This document shows positions 33,558-42,827 of a stretch of 64,000 nt of DNA, one piece after another; position 1 is the first letter of the stretch, and every line of letters starts with the position of its first letter. Made by a program: the position numbers and the translations under genes. Origin of the DNA: JAAYTY01 sp964569245. GTDB lineage: Bacteria > Fermentibacterota > Fermentibacteria > Fermentibacterales > Fermentibacteraceae. The stretch spans positions 9,041-73,040 of the forward strand of contig CAZMTK010000011.1 in the NCBI GenBank assembly GCA_964569245.1, given 5' to 3'. The notes beneath the pieces were generated by a model. The model did not search any database, was not told the origin of the DNA, and saw only the letters and a program-made list of their open reading frames with translations.

Positions 33558-34831
33558 TGCGCCGTCCCGGGTTGCGGGTTCTCTCGCAGCTCTATGTCAG
33601 GGAGCTGCGCTGCGCGTTGCGCGACAGGACAATCGTCTCGAACACCATCCTCCTGCCGATCCTCATGTACCCTTTCGTCATCTGGCTGGCCTTCACGGTG
33701 ATGTCGCTCGTGATGTCAAGGTCGGAGGGCCTGATGCCGGAGGTCGGAGTTGCGCCCGGCTTCACCGACCCTCCAGCGATTCTGGCTGCCCTGTCGAGCG
33801 AGGGCCTCTCGCTGAAAGGCACTGATTCGTCCACGGGTGCCTCGATGGTCGGGGAAGGCATTCTGCCCGCGATGGTGGCCCCCTCCTCCGACGCCCCCGC
33901 AGGGCTTCAGAGCGCCATCGTACTGTTCGACGGCTCCAGCGAGGCCGGGAGGACGGCAGCCGGACGCGTGGAGGACGCCCTCTCCGAGATGCGCGAGAGG
34001 GCCGTTCGGAGGCTTCTCCCCGGGATTGGAGTGACGCCCCAGCGCTGGGCCGGCTTCAGGCTGAGAACCTCGAACACCGCCAGCTCGAGGCAGATGGGCA
34101 GTTTCATACTCTCCCTCATGATACCCGCGACTTTCGTGGTGATGGTGTCGGTGGGCTGCTTCTACACAGCGATAGACGCCTTCGCCGGCGAGCGGGAGAG
34201 GGCGACCTTCGAGACGCTTCTCTCCACCTCCGCACCTCGGTTCGGCATCATCGCATCGAAATACCTCTATGTAGCTACCTTCGGTGTGGTCTCCGGCCTA
34301 CTCAACCTGGGAGCCATCGCTGTTTCCCTCCCCGCCATGCTTTCGCCGCTCCTCAGGAGCGCCGGGGAGAGCGTTTCGTTCGAGCTGGGCGCCGGTCAGC
34401 TCGCGTCAGCGGCGGGAGCCGGGGTTCTTCTCGCGCTGTTCCTCTCTTCAGGCATGCTCCTGTTCGCCTGCGTCGCCAGGAGCTTCAAGGAGGGGCAGGC
34501 GATGGTCATGCCCTTCTATCTCGTCGCCATTCTGCCCGTGATGTTCCTCCAAACGCCAGGGCTCGAGCTGAACCCCGTTCTGAAGGCACTTCCGGTGGTG
34601 AGCTCCGTACTCCTCATGCGGTCGGGCCTGCAGGGCGATGTGGATGTGCCTCTTTCCCTGGCATCGGTCGTCACCACGCTGGCGGGAGTCGCGCTGCTCC
34701 TCCTCGCTGCCGCCTGGCTGCTTCGGCATGAGGAGGCCGTAACCGGAAGCTACAGCGGCTCCCCTGCGGCCCTTGTCCGCAGACTGCTGGGCCCTGCCGC
34801 CAGGGCCTCGAAGGGACCGGTGGACGCGTAG
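33557..34831 (+). CDS. ABC-2 type permease (NatB-like)
   Basis: A 424-aa membrane protein. The first helix follows RELRCALRDRTIVSNTILLP, then a large extracytoplasmic domain (about 50-180) and five or six helices at 185-400. The conserved segment AIDAFAGERERATFETLLST after the second helix is characteristic of ABC-2 and NatB-like permeases. It is followed three bases later by the ATPase gene and then by a second permease with the same signature. The transported substrate cannot be deduced; the NatAB name implies Na+ export in Bacillus only. Confidence 0.85.
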   Translation: MRRPGLRVLSQLYVRELRCALRDRTIVSNTILLPILMYPFVIWLAFTVMSLVMSRSEGLMPEVGVAPGFTDPPAILAALSSEGLSLKGTDSSTGASMVGEGILPAMVAPSSDAPAGLQSAIVLFDGSSEAGRTAAGRVEDALSEMRERAVRRLLPGIGVTPQRWAGFRLRTSNTASSRQMGSFILSLMIPATFVVMVSVGCFYTAIDAFAGERERATFETLLSTSAPRFGIIASKYLYVATFGVVSGLLNLGAIAVSLPAMLSPLLRSAGESVSFELGAGQLASAAGAGVLLALFLSSGMLLFACVARSFKEGQAMVMPFYLVAILPVMFLQTPGLELNPVLKALPVVSSVLLMRSGLQGDVDVPLSLASVVTTLAGVALLLLAAAWLLRHEEAVTGSYSGSPAALVRRLLGPAARASKGPVDA

Positions 34832-34834
34832 GGG

Positions 34835-35584
34835 ATGGAAACCGCTGTAGAGATCAGGAAGCTCGTCAAGGTCTATCACGATGACGCTCGTGGTGACATA
34901 AGGGCCGTGGACGGCATCGACCTCGAGGCCCGCAGGGGCGAGGTGCTGGGCCTCCTCGGCGTGAACGGCGCCGGCAAGACCACCACGCTGCGCATCCTCG
35001 CTACGATACTCTCGCCGACGAGCGGAACCGCGCTTGTGATGGGCCACGACGTCATGACCGAGCCCGAGGAGGCCAGGCGCTCCCTGGGCTACTACTCCTC
35101 CTCGACGGCGCTGTATCCCAGGCTGACGGCCAGGGAGACCCTCGAGTTCTTCGCACGGATAAACGGCTATCCGTCCGATCTCGTGAGGAGGAGGGTGGAC
35201 GAGCTGATAGAGGGCATGGGGATGTCGCAGTTCGCAGGGTCGCGCGTCGAGAAGCTGTCGCAGGGCATGAAGCAGAAGGTCTCCATAGCGAGGACGATCG
35301 TGCACGAGCCGGGAGTGCTGGTCTTCGACGAGCCGACCGCCGGGCTGGACGTGCTGAACGCGCACGACATGCTGGAGATGATCCGGGATCTCGGCCGCTC
35401 CGGGCACACGGTGGTGTTCTCGACCCACATCATGTCCGAGGCCCAGAGGATCTGCGACCGCATCGCCATCATCCACTCGGGGAGGATCAGGGCGGTGGGA
35501 ACCCCCGAGAGCCTCATGTCCTCGACGGGCGCACACTCGCTCGAGGAGGCTTTCATCGAGCTGGTCAGGAGCGGGGAGGCCTGA
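34835..35584 (+). CDS. ABC-2 transporter ATP-binding protein (NatA-like)
   Basis: A 249-aa ATPase with Walker A GVNGAGKT near residue 44, a signature KLSQGMKQKVSIARTIVHEP near 140, Walker B VLVFDEPTAGLDVL and the switch His in FSTHIMSEAQRIC. It starts ATG 34835 three bases after the first permease and ends one base before the TTG start of the second. One ATPase shared by two different permeases suggests a heterodimeric membrane part. Confidence 0.93.
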   Translation: METAVEIRKLVKVYHDDARGDIRAVDGIDLEARRGEVLGLLGVNGAGKTTTLRILATILSPTSGTALVMGHDVMTEPEEARRSLGYYSSSTALYPRLTARETLEFFARINGYPSDLVRRRVDELIEGMGMSQFAGSRVEKLSQGMKQKVSIARTIVHEPGVLVFDEPTAGLDVLNAHDMLEMIRDLGRSGHTVVFSTHIMSEAQRICDRIAIIHSGRIRAVGTPESLMSSTGAHSLEEAFIELVRSGEA

Positions 35585-35585
35585 G

Positions 35586-37556
35586 TTGACACCCTTCCGG
35601 AGGATAGCCCTGCTCTGGCGCCTGGAGATGAGGTCCCTCCTCAGGGATCGCAGGACCCTCGTCGTCTCGGTCGTGCTGCCGGCGGTAATCATGCCGGTCA
35701 TGCTCTCGGCCGGCCGCTGGATGGACAGCGTCAGGCGCAGGCAGGCCGGGACGGACACATACCGCTATGCAGTGACAGGGCCGGAGGCAGCGGAAGCCGA
35801 AAGCCTCCTCGCTCTGGCCCTGTCGGGAGAGGACAGGTTCGAGAACGTCCCGCCCCCGCCTGGAGACTCCGACTCCCTCCTCGCCTCGGGAGCCCTGGAT
35901 GCTCTGGTGAGGGCTTTCAGGAAGCCCTCCACGGGCGGTGCAGGAGTCCTCCTCGTCAGGATAGACTACAGGGAGGACATTCCGAGATCAGAGACCATGG
36001 CGGGCATTCTCGCCGCCAGGCTCGACTCCCTCCTTCTGACCTTCAGGATCGCGCTCCTCTCGGAGCACGGCCTGCCCTACGGCCGGGACTCGGACCTGGT
36101 GACGAAGATAGACGCGGCGCCTCGGTGGAGGACGTCCGGCGCGAAGCTTGGAGCGTTCGCCACCGCCTTCGTCCTCCTGTTCCTCCTTTCCGGGGCTGCC
36201 GTGGCATCTACCGATTCGATAGCGGGCGAGCGCGAGAAGGGGACCCTGGAGACGCTCCTCTCCACAAGCGCGGCGAGGAGCGAGATAGTCGGCGCCAAGC
36301 TCCTGGCCGTGGTTTCCGTAGGCATCGCCACGGTTCTGATACAGGCATTCAACTTCGTTCTATACATGGGGCTGAGGATCCTCCCGTTCGAGAGCGAAGT
36401 GGCGCTCAGAGTGACTCCGGGAACCGCTGCGGCGCTCTTCGCCCTGCTGCTTCCAGTCGCGGTTCTCGCATCGGGCGCCATGCTGTATCTCAGCGCCACT
36501 TCGCGGACCGCCAGGGAGGCCCAGTTCATGTCGGGACCGGTCATGATACTGGGCCTCGTGCCTGCTCTTGCGCCGCTCATGCCCGGGCTGAGCGCCCGGT
36601 CCCCGGTTCTTCTCGTTCCGGTCGCCGGAGCTTCCGTGTGCCTGCGGGAGGCGCTGGCCGGCAGGACGGACTGGCTGTGTACTGGCGTCGCGGCTCTGTC
36701 CACCGCGGCAGCAGCAGCACTCCTGGCCTGGCGTTCGGCAGCCGCCCTCTCATCGGAGGACCTGCTCTTCGCGACGGAGGCTTCCACGCCGGGGCCGCGC
36801 ACGTTCGCGAGGAGTTCCACCAGAATGTTCACGGCCCTCTGGGTGGTTTCAGTGATCTTCTCGCTGCAGGCGGCCGGGAGCATGGACGCGAGGCTGCTGC
36901 TGACCGTCAACCTGGTGGTCATAGTACTGGGGGGCTCCGTGCTCATGGCGGTCAAGAACAGGCTGAGACCGGAACGCGACATGGGCTTCCGGTGGCCGGG
37001 GCCTGTGCCCCTTCTGCTGGGCGTTCCGGGCGCGCTGGCCGGGATCGTCCTCGCAATCGGGGCTTTCAGGCTGGCCAGCCTGGCATGGCCGGTGGGCTCC
37101 ACGGAGCTGGAGGCCTTCGCAAGGGCTCTGATGCCCGGCGACATGGGCCGCGTGCAGGCAGCCCTGTTCCTGTGCGTCATGCCTGCGCTGTGCGAAGAGA
37201 CGGCTTTCAGAGGGCTTCTGCTCGGAACCCTGTCGAGGACGGGAAGCAGGACGGGCGCCCTTCTGATATCGGCCTTCTTCTTCTCCCTTTTCCACTTCTC
37301 GTGGTTCAGGCTCGTTCCGACGGCAGTCCTCGGCCTTCTTCTGGGTTTCGCCGCCCTCCTGTCCGGCTCGATCTATCCGGCGATGCTCTGGCACTCCCTC
37401 AACAACGCGGTCGTGCTGCTTCCGGGGAGCCTTCCAGGGTGGCTGGAGACGATGCACCCCGCATGGTACGCAGTGCCGGCGATCGTACTTGCGGTGGTTT
37501 TCTTCGGGATGTACAGGTTCTCCGAGGAATCGGGCCTCAGGCGGACCCCTCGCTGA
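35586..37556 (+). CDS. ABC-2 permease fused to CPBP-type intramembrane protease domain
   Basis: A 656-aa fusion. Residues 1-400 are an ABC-2 permease with LRDRRTLVVSVVLPAVIMPV, a large loop, and the same signature as its partner (STDSIAGEREKGTLETLLST). Residues about 430-630 are a CPBP (Abi) domain: a paired-Glu motif CEETAFRGLLLGTL, FFFSLFHFSWFRL, and MLWHSLNNAVVLL, the three metal and catalytic motifs of the family. All key residues are present, so protease activity is possible. The start is TTG 35586 with GGGGAGG eight bases ahead. The C-terminal 20 bases overlap the convergent kinase gene. This architecture is known in other bacteria; the substrate is open. Confidence 0.88.
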   Translation: MTPFRRIALLWRLEMRSLLRDRRTLVVSVVLPAVIMPVMLSAGRWMDSVRRRQAGTDTYRYAVTGPEAAEAESLLALALSGEDRFENVPPPPGDSDSLLASGALDALVRAFRKPSTGGAGVLLVRIDYREDIPRSETMAGILAARLDSLLLTFRIALLSEHGLPYGRDSDLVTKIDAAPRWRTSGAKLGAFATAFVLLFLLSGAAVASTDSIAGEREKGTLETLLSTSAARSEIVGAKLLAVVSVGIATVLIQAFNFVLYMGLRILPFESEVALRVTPGTAAALFALLLPVAVLASGAMLYLSATSRTAREAQFMSGPVMILGLVPALAPLMPGLSARSPVLLVPVAGASVCLREALAGRTDWLCTGVAALSTAAAAALLAWRSAAALSSEDLLFATEASTPGPRTFARSSTRMFTALWVVSVIFSLQAAGSMDARLLLTVNLVVIVLGGSVLMAVKNRLRPERDMGFRWPGPVPLLLGVPGALAGIVLAIGAFRLASLAWPVGSTELEAFARALMPGDMGRVQAALFLCVMPALCEETAFRGLLLGTLSRTGSRTGALLISAFFFSLFHFSWFRLVPTAVLGLLLGFAALLSGSIYPAMLWHSLNNAVVLLPGSLPGWLETMHPAWYAVPAIVLAVVFFGMYRFSEESGLRRTPR

Positions 37557-39891
37557 GCGCACCTTCGAGAGCGTCTATCCTGAAGGGCTTCAGGATGACC
37601 CCGTCCGGAGTCACCCCGCCGAGCCTGTCGGTGATCTCGCTCTCGTTGTAGCCGCTCGAGATGAGGATCCTCACCGCCGGGGCAGATGCTCTCATGAGCT
37701 TCAGGACCTCGGCTCCGTCCATGCCCGGCATGACGAGGTCGAGAAGCACATGCCCGAACCTGTCGGGTTCTCTGGAGAGGAGATCGAGACCCTCGGCCCC
37801 GCTCCCGGCGGCAACGGCATCGTAGCCCAGCTTCTCCAGCATCCGCAGCAGGACGCTCCTCACGATCTCCTCGTCGTCGATCACGAGAACGCTCTTCCTG
37901 CCCATCACCGGGGCGGTACGGACCGAGGAAGCCGAATCCTCCGGGCTGGAGACCGCAGGCAGAGCGATCCTGAAAGTCGTCCCGCGCCCAGTCTCGCTGA
38001 AGACGCGGATGGCGCCGTGGTGGGCGCGAACGATTCCCAGAACAGCTGCGAGACCGATGCCCCTGCCCTGGAGCCTGGTGTTGAAGAAGGGATCGAATAT
38101 CCTGGAGGCGGTGCGCTCGTCCATTCCGGGGCCGGAGTCCGAAACCTCGAGCGTGGCATAGATTCCGGGAGACAGGCTGTCGTTCACATAGCAGCTCCTC
38201 AGGTATTCCCTGTCGCAGTACATTCTGCCCGTGCGAACGACGATCGAGCCCGTGCCGGATCCGGCTCCGATCTCTTCCCCTGCGTTCGAGACGAGGTTCA
38301 GCAAGGCCTGCTGCAGTTCCACCGGATCGCCGAGCACCGGGGGCAGGTCGGTCGCCAGGTCGAATCTCAGGACGACCCCCTCGGGCATGTTCACACTCAG
38401 AAGCTCGGCCATGCTCCTGACCAGGTCGCTGAGATCCAGCGGCTCGCTGGCAGCCCGGCTCCTGCCGGAGTATGCCATCAGCTGGCGGCACAGGTCGGCG
38501 GCACGACGGGCCGACACCTCGATCTGACCGAGATACGACGAGCACGCCGTGCGATCCGCCAGCGAGTCCGCCGCAAGCTCCGCATTGCCCAGGATGCCCA
38601 TCAGCAGGTTGTTGAAGTCGTGGGCCATGCCTCCAGCCAGGAGGCCCATGCTCTCCAGCTTCTGGCTCTGCCTGATCTGCTCGTCGAGCCGAGCCCTGCT
38701 CTCCTCCTGCGCCTTCCGTTCCGTGATGTCGCGGATCAGCGCTATGAAGCCTGACCATGCGCCGGAGAGAGTGACCGGCGAAAGCCTCGCGGAGTACCAC
38801 ATCACGCTGCCGTGCATGTCGAGCGAGTACTCGAACTCGACTGTCCTGCCCCTCGCAAGGTCCTTCAGCGCGGAACTGATCTGCCCTGCGATGGGCTGTG
38901 GCAGGACTTCGTCGAACCTCCTTCCCAGGAAGGCGCTGGGCGGCATGATCAGCTCGATCCTGGGGGAGTTGTAGAACAGGAACCTGCCCTCCGCATCGAA
39001 TCTGAAGATGGTGTCGGTCATCGAGGAGAGGACGCTCCTCATCATGCTCTCGGACTCGCGCAGCTCCCTTTCGACGCTGAGCCTCGCGCTGACGTCCCGC
39101 ATTATCCCGAGGACCCTCGGCTCGGCACCCGCCTCCAGCGGTATCGTGCTCACCTCGATGTCCACCAGCCTGCCCGACTTGTTCCTTATCCTCAGCCCGT
39201 ACTGGCTCGGTATCGGCCTGTTCTCGCTCCTCGCGGCGAAGCGCTCCTCCATGAAAGCCCTGCCCTCGTCGTCGAGGAACACGTTGTAGTCGAAGGTCTG
39301 CCTCGTTACTTCGGCGAAGCTGTATCCGGTAATCGAGCAGAAGGCCGGGTTGACGTACAGGTAGTGTCGTCCCTGCAGTATGTAGATGCCGTCGAAGGAG
39401 TTCTCGACGATGGTCCGGTACAGCTGCTCGCTGTTCCGGAGAGCCTCCTCCGCCGCGAGCTGCCGGGCTTCGTCCCTGAGAGAGAAAACCCAGCCCTTCG
39501 TGCCGGACGCCTGATCCCGCACCGCGCGGGACGTCGCGCTGACGTACTTCGCAGCTCCGTCCACGCTCTGGAGACGCATCCTGGACTCGCGAGACCTCTT
39601 CCTCGTGCTTCCGCCCAATGCTTCCACCGGGTCGGCGACAGGCTCGCCCGAGCGGGGATCGAAGAGCTTCAGGAGCTCCGAGACGGGCATGCCTTCGGCC
39701 TGGGAGGAACGGAGCCCTATGAGCTGTTCGGCAGCCCTGTTCATGAAGGTCACGATGCGATCCTGATCGCACGATACGAGCGCGTCGCCCGAAGCCTCGA
39801 GGCAGGCTTCGACCCAGAAGTGCCGCCTCTCCGATCCCTCAGCAGGTGTTTCCCGGCCTTCTCTTCCCAGGGAGCCCTCCCTCCGCGGCAC
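37537..39891 (-). CDS. Hybrid histidine kinase with three PAS domains and receiver
   Basis: A 784-aa soluble kinase. PAS domains lie at about 25-150, 160-275 (YRTIVENSFDGIYILQGRHY) and 285-400. The H-box is GGMAHDFNNLLMGILGNAEL (His near 430). HATPase motifs follow (LNLVSNAGEE as N box, DSGPGMDE as G1, GRGIGLAAVLGIV as G2). A C-terminal receiver (about 665-784) has phospho-acceptor Asp in LLDLVMPGMDG and Lys in ILKPFR. No output domain follows, so the signal must pass to another protein. The start is GTG 39891 with GGAG close upstream. It is convergent with, and overlaps by 20 bases, the CPBP fusion gene. Confidence 0.92.
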   Translation of the reverse strand: MPRREGSLGREGRETPAEGSERRHFWVEACLEASGDALVSCDQDRIVTFMNRAAEQLIGLRSSQAEGMPVSELLKLFDPRSGEPVADPVEALGGSTRKRSRESRMRLQSVDGAAKYVSATSRAVRDQASGTKGWVFSLRDEARQLAAEEALRNSEQLYRTIVENSFDGIYILQGRHYLYVNPAFCSITGYSFAEVTRQTFDYNVFLDDEGRAFMEERFAARSENRPIPSQYGLRIRNKSGRLVDIEVSTIPLEAGAEPRVLGIMRDVSARLSVERELRESESMMRSVLSSMTDTIFRFDAEGRFLFYNSPRIELIMPPSAFLGRRFDEVLPQPIAGQISSALKDLARGRTVEFEYSLDMHGSVMWYSARLSPVTLSGAWSGFIALIRDITERKAQEESRARLDEQIRQSQKLESMGLLAGGMAHDFNNLLMGILGNAELAADSLADRTACSSYLGQIEVSARRAADLCRQLMAYSGRSRAASEPLDLSDLVRSMAELLSVNMPEGVVLRFDLATDLPPVLGDPVELQQALLNLVSNAGEEIGAGSGTGSIVVRTGRMYCDREYLRSCYVNDSLSPGIYATLEVSDSGPGMDERTASRIFDPFFNTRLQGRGIGLAAVLGIVRAHHGAIRVFSETGRGTTFRIALPAVSSPEDSASSVRTAPVMGRKSVLVIDDEEIVRSVLLRMLEKLGYDAVAAGSGAEGLDLLSREPDRFGHVLLDLVMPGMDGAEVLKLMRASAPAVRILISSGYNESEITDRLGGVTPDGVILKPFRIDALEGALSEGSA

Positions 39892-39989
39892 GACTCCGCG
39901 ACTGCGCCACAGTGAAGATAGCCCATGGAAGGCAGATGCGGGAGAGGGCAGCAGTCAGCCGGGGCGCAGCCGGCTCCGCCCGGTTCGGG

Positions 39990-41933
39990 TCAGTTCTCGG
40001 CCAGGACTATTATCCTGTCCCCCGGCTGGAAGGTGATCTGCCTGCTCTTCTCTGGGTTGATCACCACTCCGTGCGCGGAGCCTGGATCGTGAGCCCTGGA
40101 CAGGATCCTGTAGCCGATGGCGACCTCGCGCTTCATCCTCGCGGACTCCACGACGGTATAGAAGTCGAGGGGCCTGCCGACGGTCACGTAGCCCTCCACC
40201 GGCTTCAGATACACCTCGGAGCCCTCGGGATCGAACAGGTCGCTGAACAGACCCTTGAGCTTGGGGTTCTCCGCTATCTGCGTGATCATCAGACTGATCA
40301 GCTTGTCGCTGACGATGAAGTCGTCGGCTCTGGTCACCTCGGCCAGCTGGCGGTTCCTGTCGTCGAGCATCTCGCTCACTATCGAGAAGTCGCGCCCGGA
40401 GCGCTCCCTGATGCTGCGGAGGTGGAGCAGGGTGATGAGGGTTCTGGCGTCGGCCTGCTGGGGGGACATGGTGTCGGAGTAGCTGTGCACTATCACGTGG
40501 TCGAACGACGGCACGTCCAGCCCCTCGAGCACGTCTCTGTCGGTCGTGCTCCCCGTGGCCCAGGTGACGGCGATGCTTCGGAACGGGCCGGAGGCTACCG
40601 ATGCGAGCTCTTCCTCCTTCTCGACGTCGGCTACCAGAGTGACGGTGGAGCCGGAGGACACGTATCCGTCCAGCTCGCGGATCACTACCGGCACCCTGCC
40701 GTTCCATCCCAGGATCAGCGTTCTCTCAGGAGCGGGCGCCGGGGGCGGCATGTTCACCACCAGGTCCCTCCGGACGGGCGGGGCTGCAGTTCCGGAAAGC
40801 CTCACCGTATCGTCGTCCTCGGAGATGGCGATCACCCTGTCACCCTTCTCGAACACGGTGTCCATCGGAGGATTCACCATGGTGTTCCCATCGGCCCTGC
40901 AGATGCCTATGACCGCCGAGTCCTCGTACATGAACAGGGATTCCCCGAAGCTCCTGCCCACGAGAGCGGGCTCCTCCGCGAAGTAGATCTCGTCGCCGCC
41001 GAAATCGAGCAGCTCGGTATAGACGATCGACAGCCCCGACTGCCTGCACGTCTGTGCGCTGATGCGGGCTATCATGTCCCCCGCGAGGATGAGCTGCGCC
41101 TCGCTCCGCCCCACCATCTCGGCCACCTCGAGATTGTCGGGATCGTCGATTACTCCTACGATGTGATACGGTTCGCGGCGCCGGTTGGGGTTGTTGACCA
41201 GCGCGAGAACGGTCTTGATCACCGACGAGTCGGGGTCGCCGTCATCCGGCGGAAGGACGACGATCGCGCGAGCGCCGTGGTGATTGATGATCTCCAGGTC
41301 GCCGAGCTCTATCGGACACCCCGTCCGGCACACGATCCTGGTCGTCTTCGAATCCGGCACATGGGCCCTGATCTCGTCCTCCATCTCCACCTTGTCCTTC
41401 TCGGCGAGGACTGCGATGCAGGCGTGCTTCCTGTTCTCGTTGGCGGTCACGAGCTCCGAGATGACCGTGAAGATCTGCGGAGACCATCCGAGGATCACCG
41501 TGTGACCCTCCTCCGCGACGAAGGACTTCCCCTTGCGGAGCTGCTCGAGCTTGGAGTCGATGCCCGTCGTGATTATGCCTATCAGGGTCCCCACCACGAA
41601 GATGCCGCCGATCGTGACCGCAAGCATCGCCAGCAGGAAGGGCACCGGTCCGGTGTCTCCCCCCATCGTCCCAGCGTCCAGAGTCCTCATGAGTCCAGAC
41701 CACGCCACGCCGACGAATCCCCTGCCCTCAGGATCCACGCCCGTGGCGATCACGAACACCGAGACGAGCGAGATCAGCAGCACTGCCAGGACGAAGAGCA
41801 TTCCGATCATCGCGGCCGGGCCGCGGGACGCGAGGTTGTCGAAGGCATAGCGCAGCCTGTGCCTGAGCGTGATCCTGGTCACCTGCCGGACTCCTCCCGT
41901 GAATCCCTGCGGCCCCTCCGTCTCGGACGGCAC
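39990..41933 (-). CDS. CASTOR/POLLUX-like ion channel with RCK-type domains
   Basis: This 647-aa protein resembles the plant CASTOR/POLLUX channel family and its bacterial relatives. A membrane part at about 40-125 (FVLAVLLISLVSVFVIATGV, AVTIGGIFVVGTLIGIITTG) has a pore-loop-like stretch between helices (LMRTLDAGTMGGDTGP). Two tandem RCK/TrkA-N-like units follow, each with a strand-Gly motif (HTVILGWSPQIFTVISEL near 143 and RTLILGWNGRVPVVIREL near 420). It is predicted to gate cations. GTG 41933 gives the longest form. GTG 41882 has a better Shine-Dalgarno (GGGAGGAG) and may be the true start. It lies 31 bases after the membrane protein gene. Confidence 0.82.
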   Translation of the reverse strand: MPSETEGPQGFTGGVRQVTRITLRHRLRYAFDNLASRGPAAMIGMLFVLAVLLISLVSVFVIATGVDPEGRGFVGVAWSGLMRTLDAGTMGGDTGPVPFLLAMLAVTIGGIFVVGTLIGIITTGIDSKLEQLRKGKSFVAEEGHTVILGWSPQIFTVISELVTANENRKHACIAVLAEKDKVEMEDEIRAHVPDSKTTRIVCRTGCPIELGDLEIINHHGARAIVVLPPDDGDPDSSVIKTVLALVNNPNRRREPYHIVGVIDDPDNLEVAEMVGRSEAQLILAGDMIARISAQTCRQSGLSIVYTELLDFGGDEIYFAEEPALVGRSFGESLFMYEDSAVIGICRADGNTMVNPPMDTVFEKGDRVIAISEDDDTVRLSGTAAPPVRRDLVVNMPPPAPAPERTLILGWNGRVPVVIRELDGYVSSGSTVTLVADVEKEEELASVASGPFRSIAVTWATGSTTDRDVLEGLDVPSFDHVIVHSYSDTMSPQQADARTLITLLHLRSIRERSGRDFSIVSEMLDDRNRQLAEVTRADDFIVSDKLISLMITQIAENPKLKGLFSDLFDPEGSEVYLKPVEGYVTVGRPLDFYTVVESARMKREVAIGYRILSRAHDPGSAHGVVINPEKSRQITFQPGDRIIVLAEN

Positions 41934-41964
41934 CCGTGCTTCGACGGCGCCGAACCGGACAGAC

Positions 41965-42753
41965 TCAGCCCCTGGGGGCTCTCTCTATCGATATCGCGCT
42001 CCTTATGCTCTCGATCTTCCTGGACTTCCTTCCGATGTTCCAGACCAGGAAGGAGTCCTGCTGCCTCCTTGCTTCGCTCGTGTAGTTGACGATGATCCTT
42101 CCGAATCCCATGAGTCTCTCCAGGATGTCGCCGGTGTCAACGCTTGTGGAGTACTCCTCGCGGCCTATCTGGGTGCCCGTCTCCGTAATGCCTGACTGGA
42201 TGTTGATGTAGTTGGGCGTCAGCACGGCGTATTTGAACATCCCGCGCAGCCAGGAGATGGCGATCGCGGTCAGGAAGACAAGCGCGATGAGGAGGTAGCC
42301 CAGGCCGTTCATCTGCACGCTGAGACCGCCGATGAAGTCCACGAACGGGTCCAGGAAGCCGAGGAACGCCATCCAGATGCCTGCGCCTATGACGAACAGG
42401 AGCATGATGAGCACTTCCTTCACGCCGACCTGGAACTCCTCGACGATGAAGTTGCAGAGGAAGACGAACAGCCATACGGTCCCCAGGGTGCCCAGAGTGC
42501 TCTCCGATGCGCCGAGAACGCTCGCGATGAAGCAGACGACGGACACGACCACTGTGGGCATGTAGATGACCTTCCTGCTCCAGTCGAAGATCACCAGCCA
42601 CTCATTGATGTCCGGATTGTTCTTCAGCTCCCTGTCTATCTCGGATCTTGTGCGGATCGTCTTCCTCATGAGGAGGTAGATGCCCAGGCCGATCAGTGCG
42701 ATCAGCAGCGGCAGGAAGAACACTATCCACCTGGTTGTGTCCCAGTCGCCCAT
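41965..42753 (-). CDS. Membrane protein with PH-like C-terminal domain, channel partner
   Basis: A 262-aa protein with six hydrophobic segments (for example WIVFFLPLLIALIGLGIYLL; VIYMPTVVVSVVCFIASVLG) and a soluble C-terminus (about 180-262). The latter begins FKYAVLTPNYINIQSGITET and looks like a bacterial PH-like beta domain. ATG 42753 follows GGAGG by five bases; the in-frame GTG 42765 is less likely. It lies just upstream of the CASTOR/POLLUX-like channel and should be co-transcribed. I do not recognise the family. Assisting or regulating the channel is inferred from position. Confidence 0.6.
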   Translation of the reverse strand: MGDWDTTRWIVFFLPLLIALIGLGIYLLMRKTIRTRSEIDRELKNNPDINEWLVIFDWSRKVIYMPTVVVSVVCFIASVLGASESTLGTLGTVWLFVFLCNFIVEEFQVGVKEVLIMLLFVIGAGIWMAFLGFLDPFVDFIGGLSVQMNGLGYLLIALVFLTAIAISWLRGMFKYAVLTPNYINIQSGITETGTQIGREEYSTSVDTGDILERLMGFGRIIVNYTSEARRQQDSFLVWNIGRKSRKIESIRSAISIERAPRG

Positions 42754-42827
42754 TCCAGCCTCCACTCCTGCAACGCTCCAGTCGGGAGCGTGGATGCGCG
42801 ATCAGGCGGAGCTCGGCATGCCCCGCA

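Noticed and set aside
33557..37556. Na+ exporter NatAB
   Set aside because: Permease similarity is only at ABC-2 family level. The second permease is a CPBP fusion and nothing indicates sodium.
39846..42089. Plus-strand open frame of 747 codons across the channel gene
   Set aside because: It is the complement of the CASTOR/POLLUX-like gene and its flanks, lacks any recognisable motif and has Arg/His/Pro-rich shadow composition.
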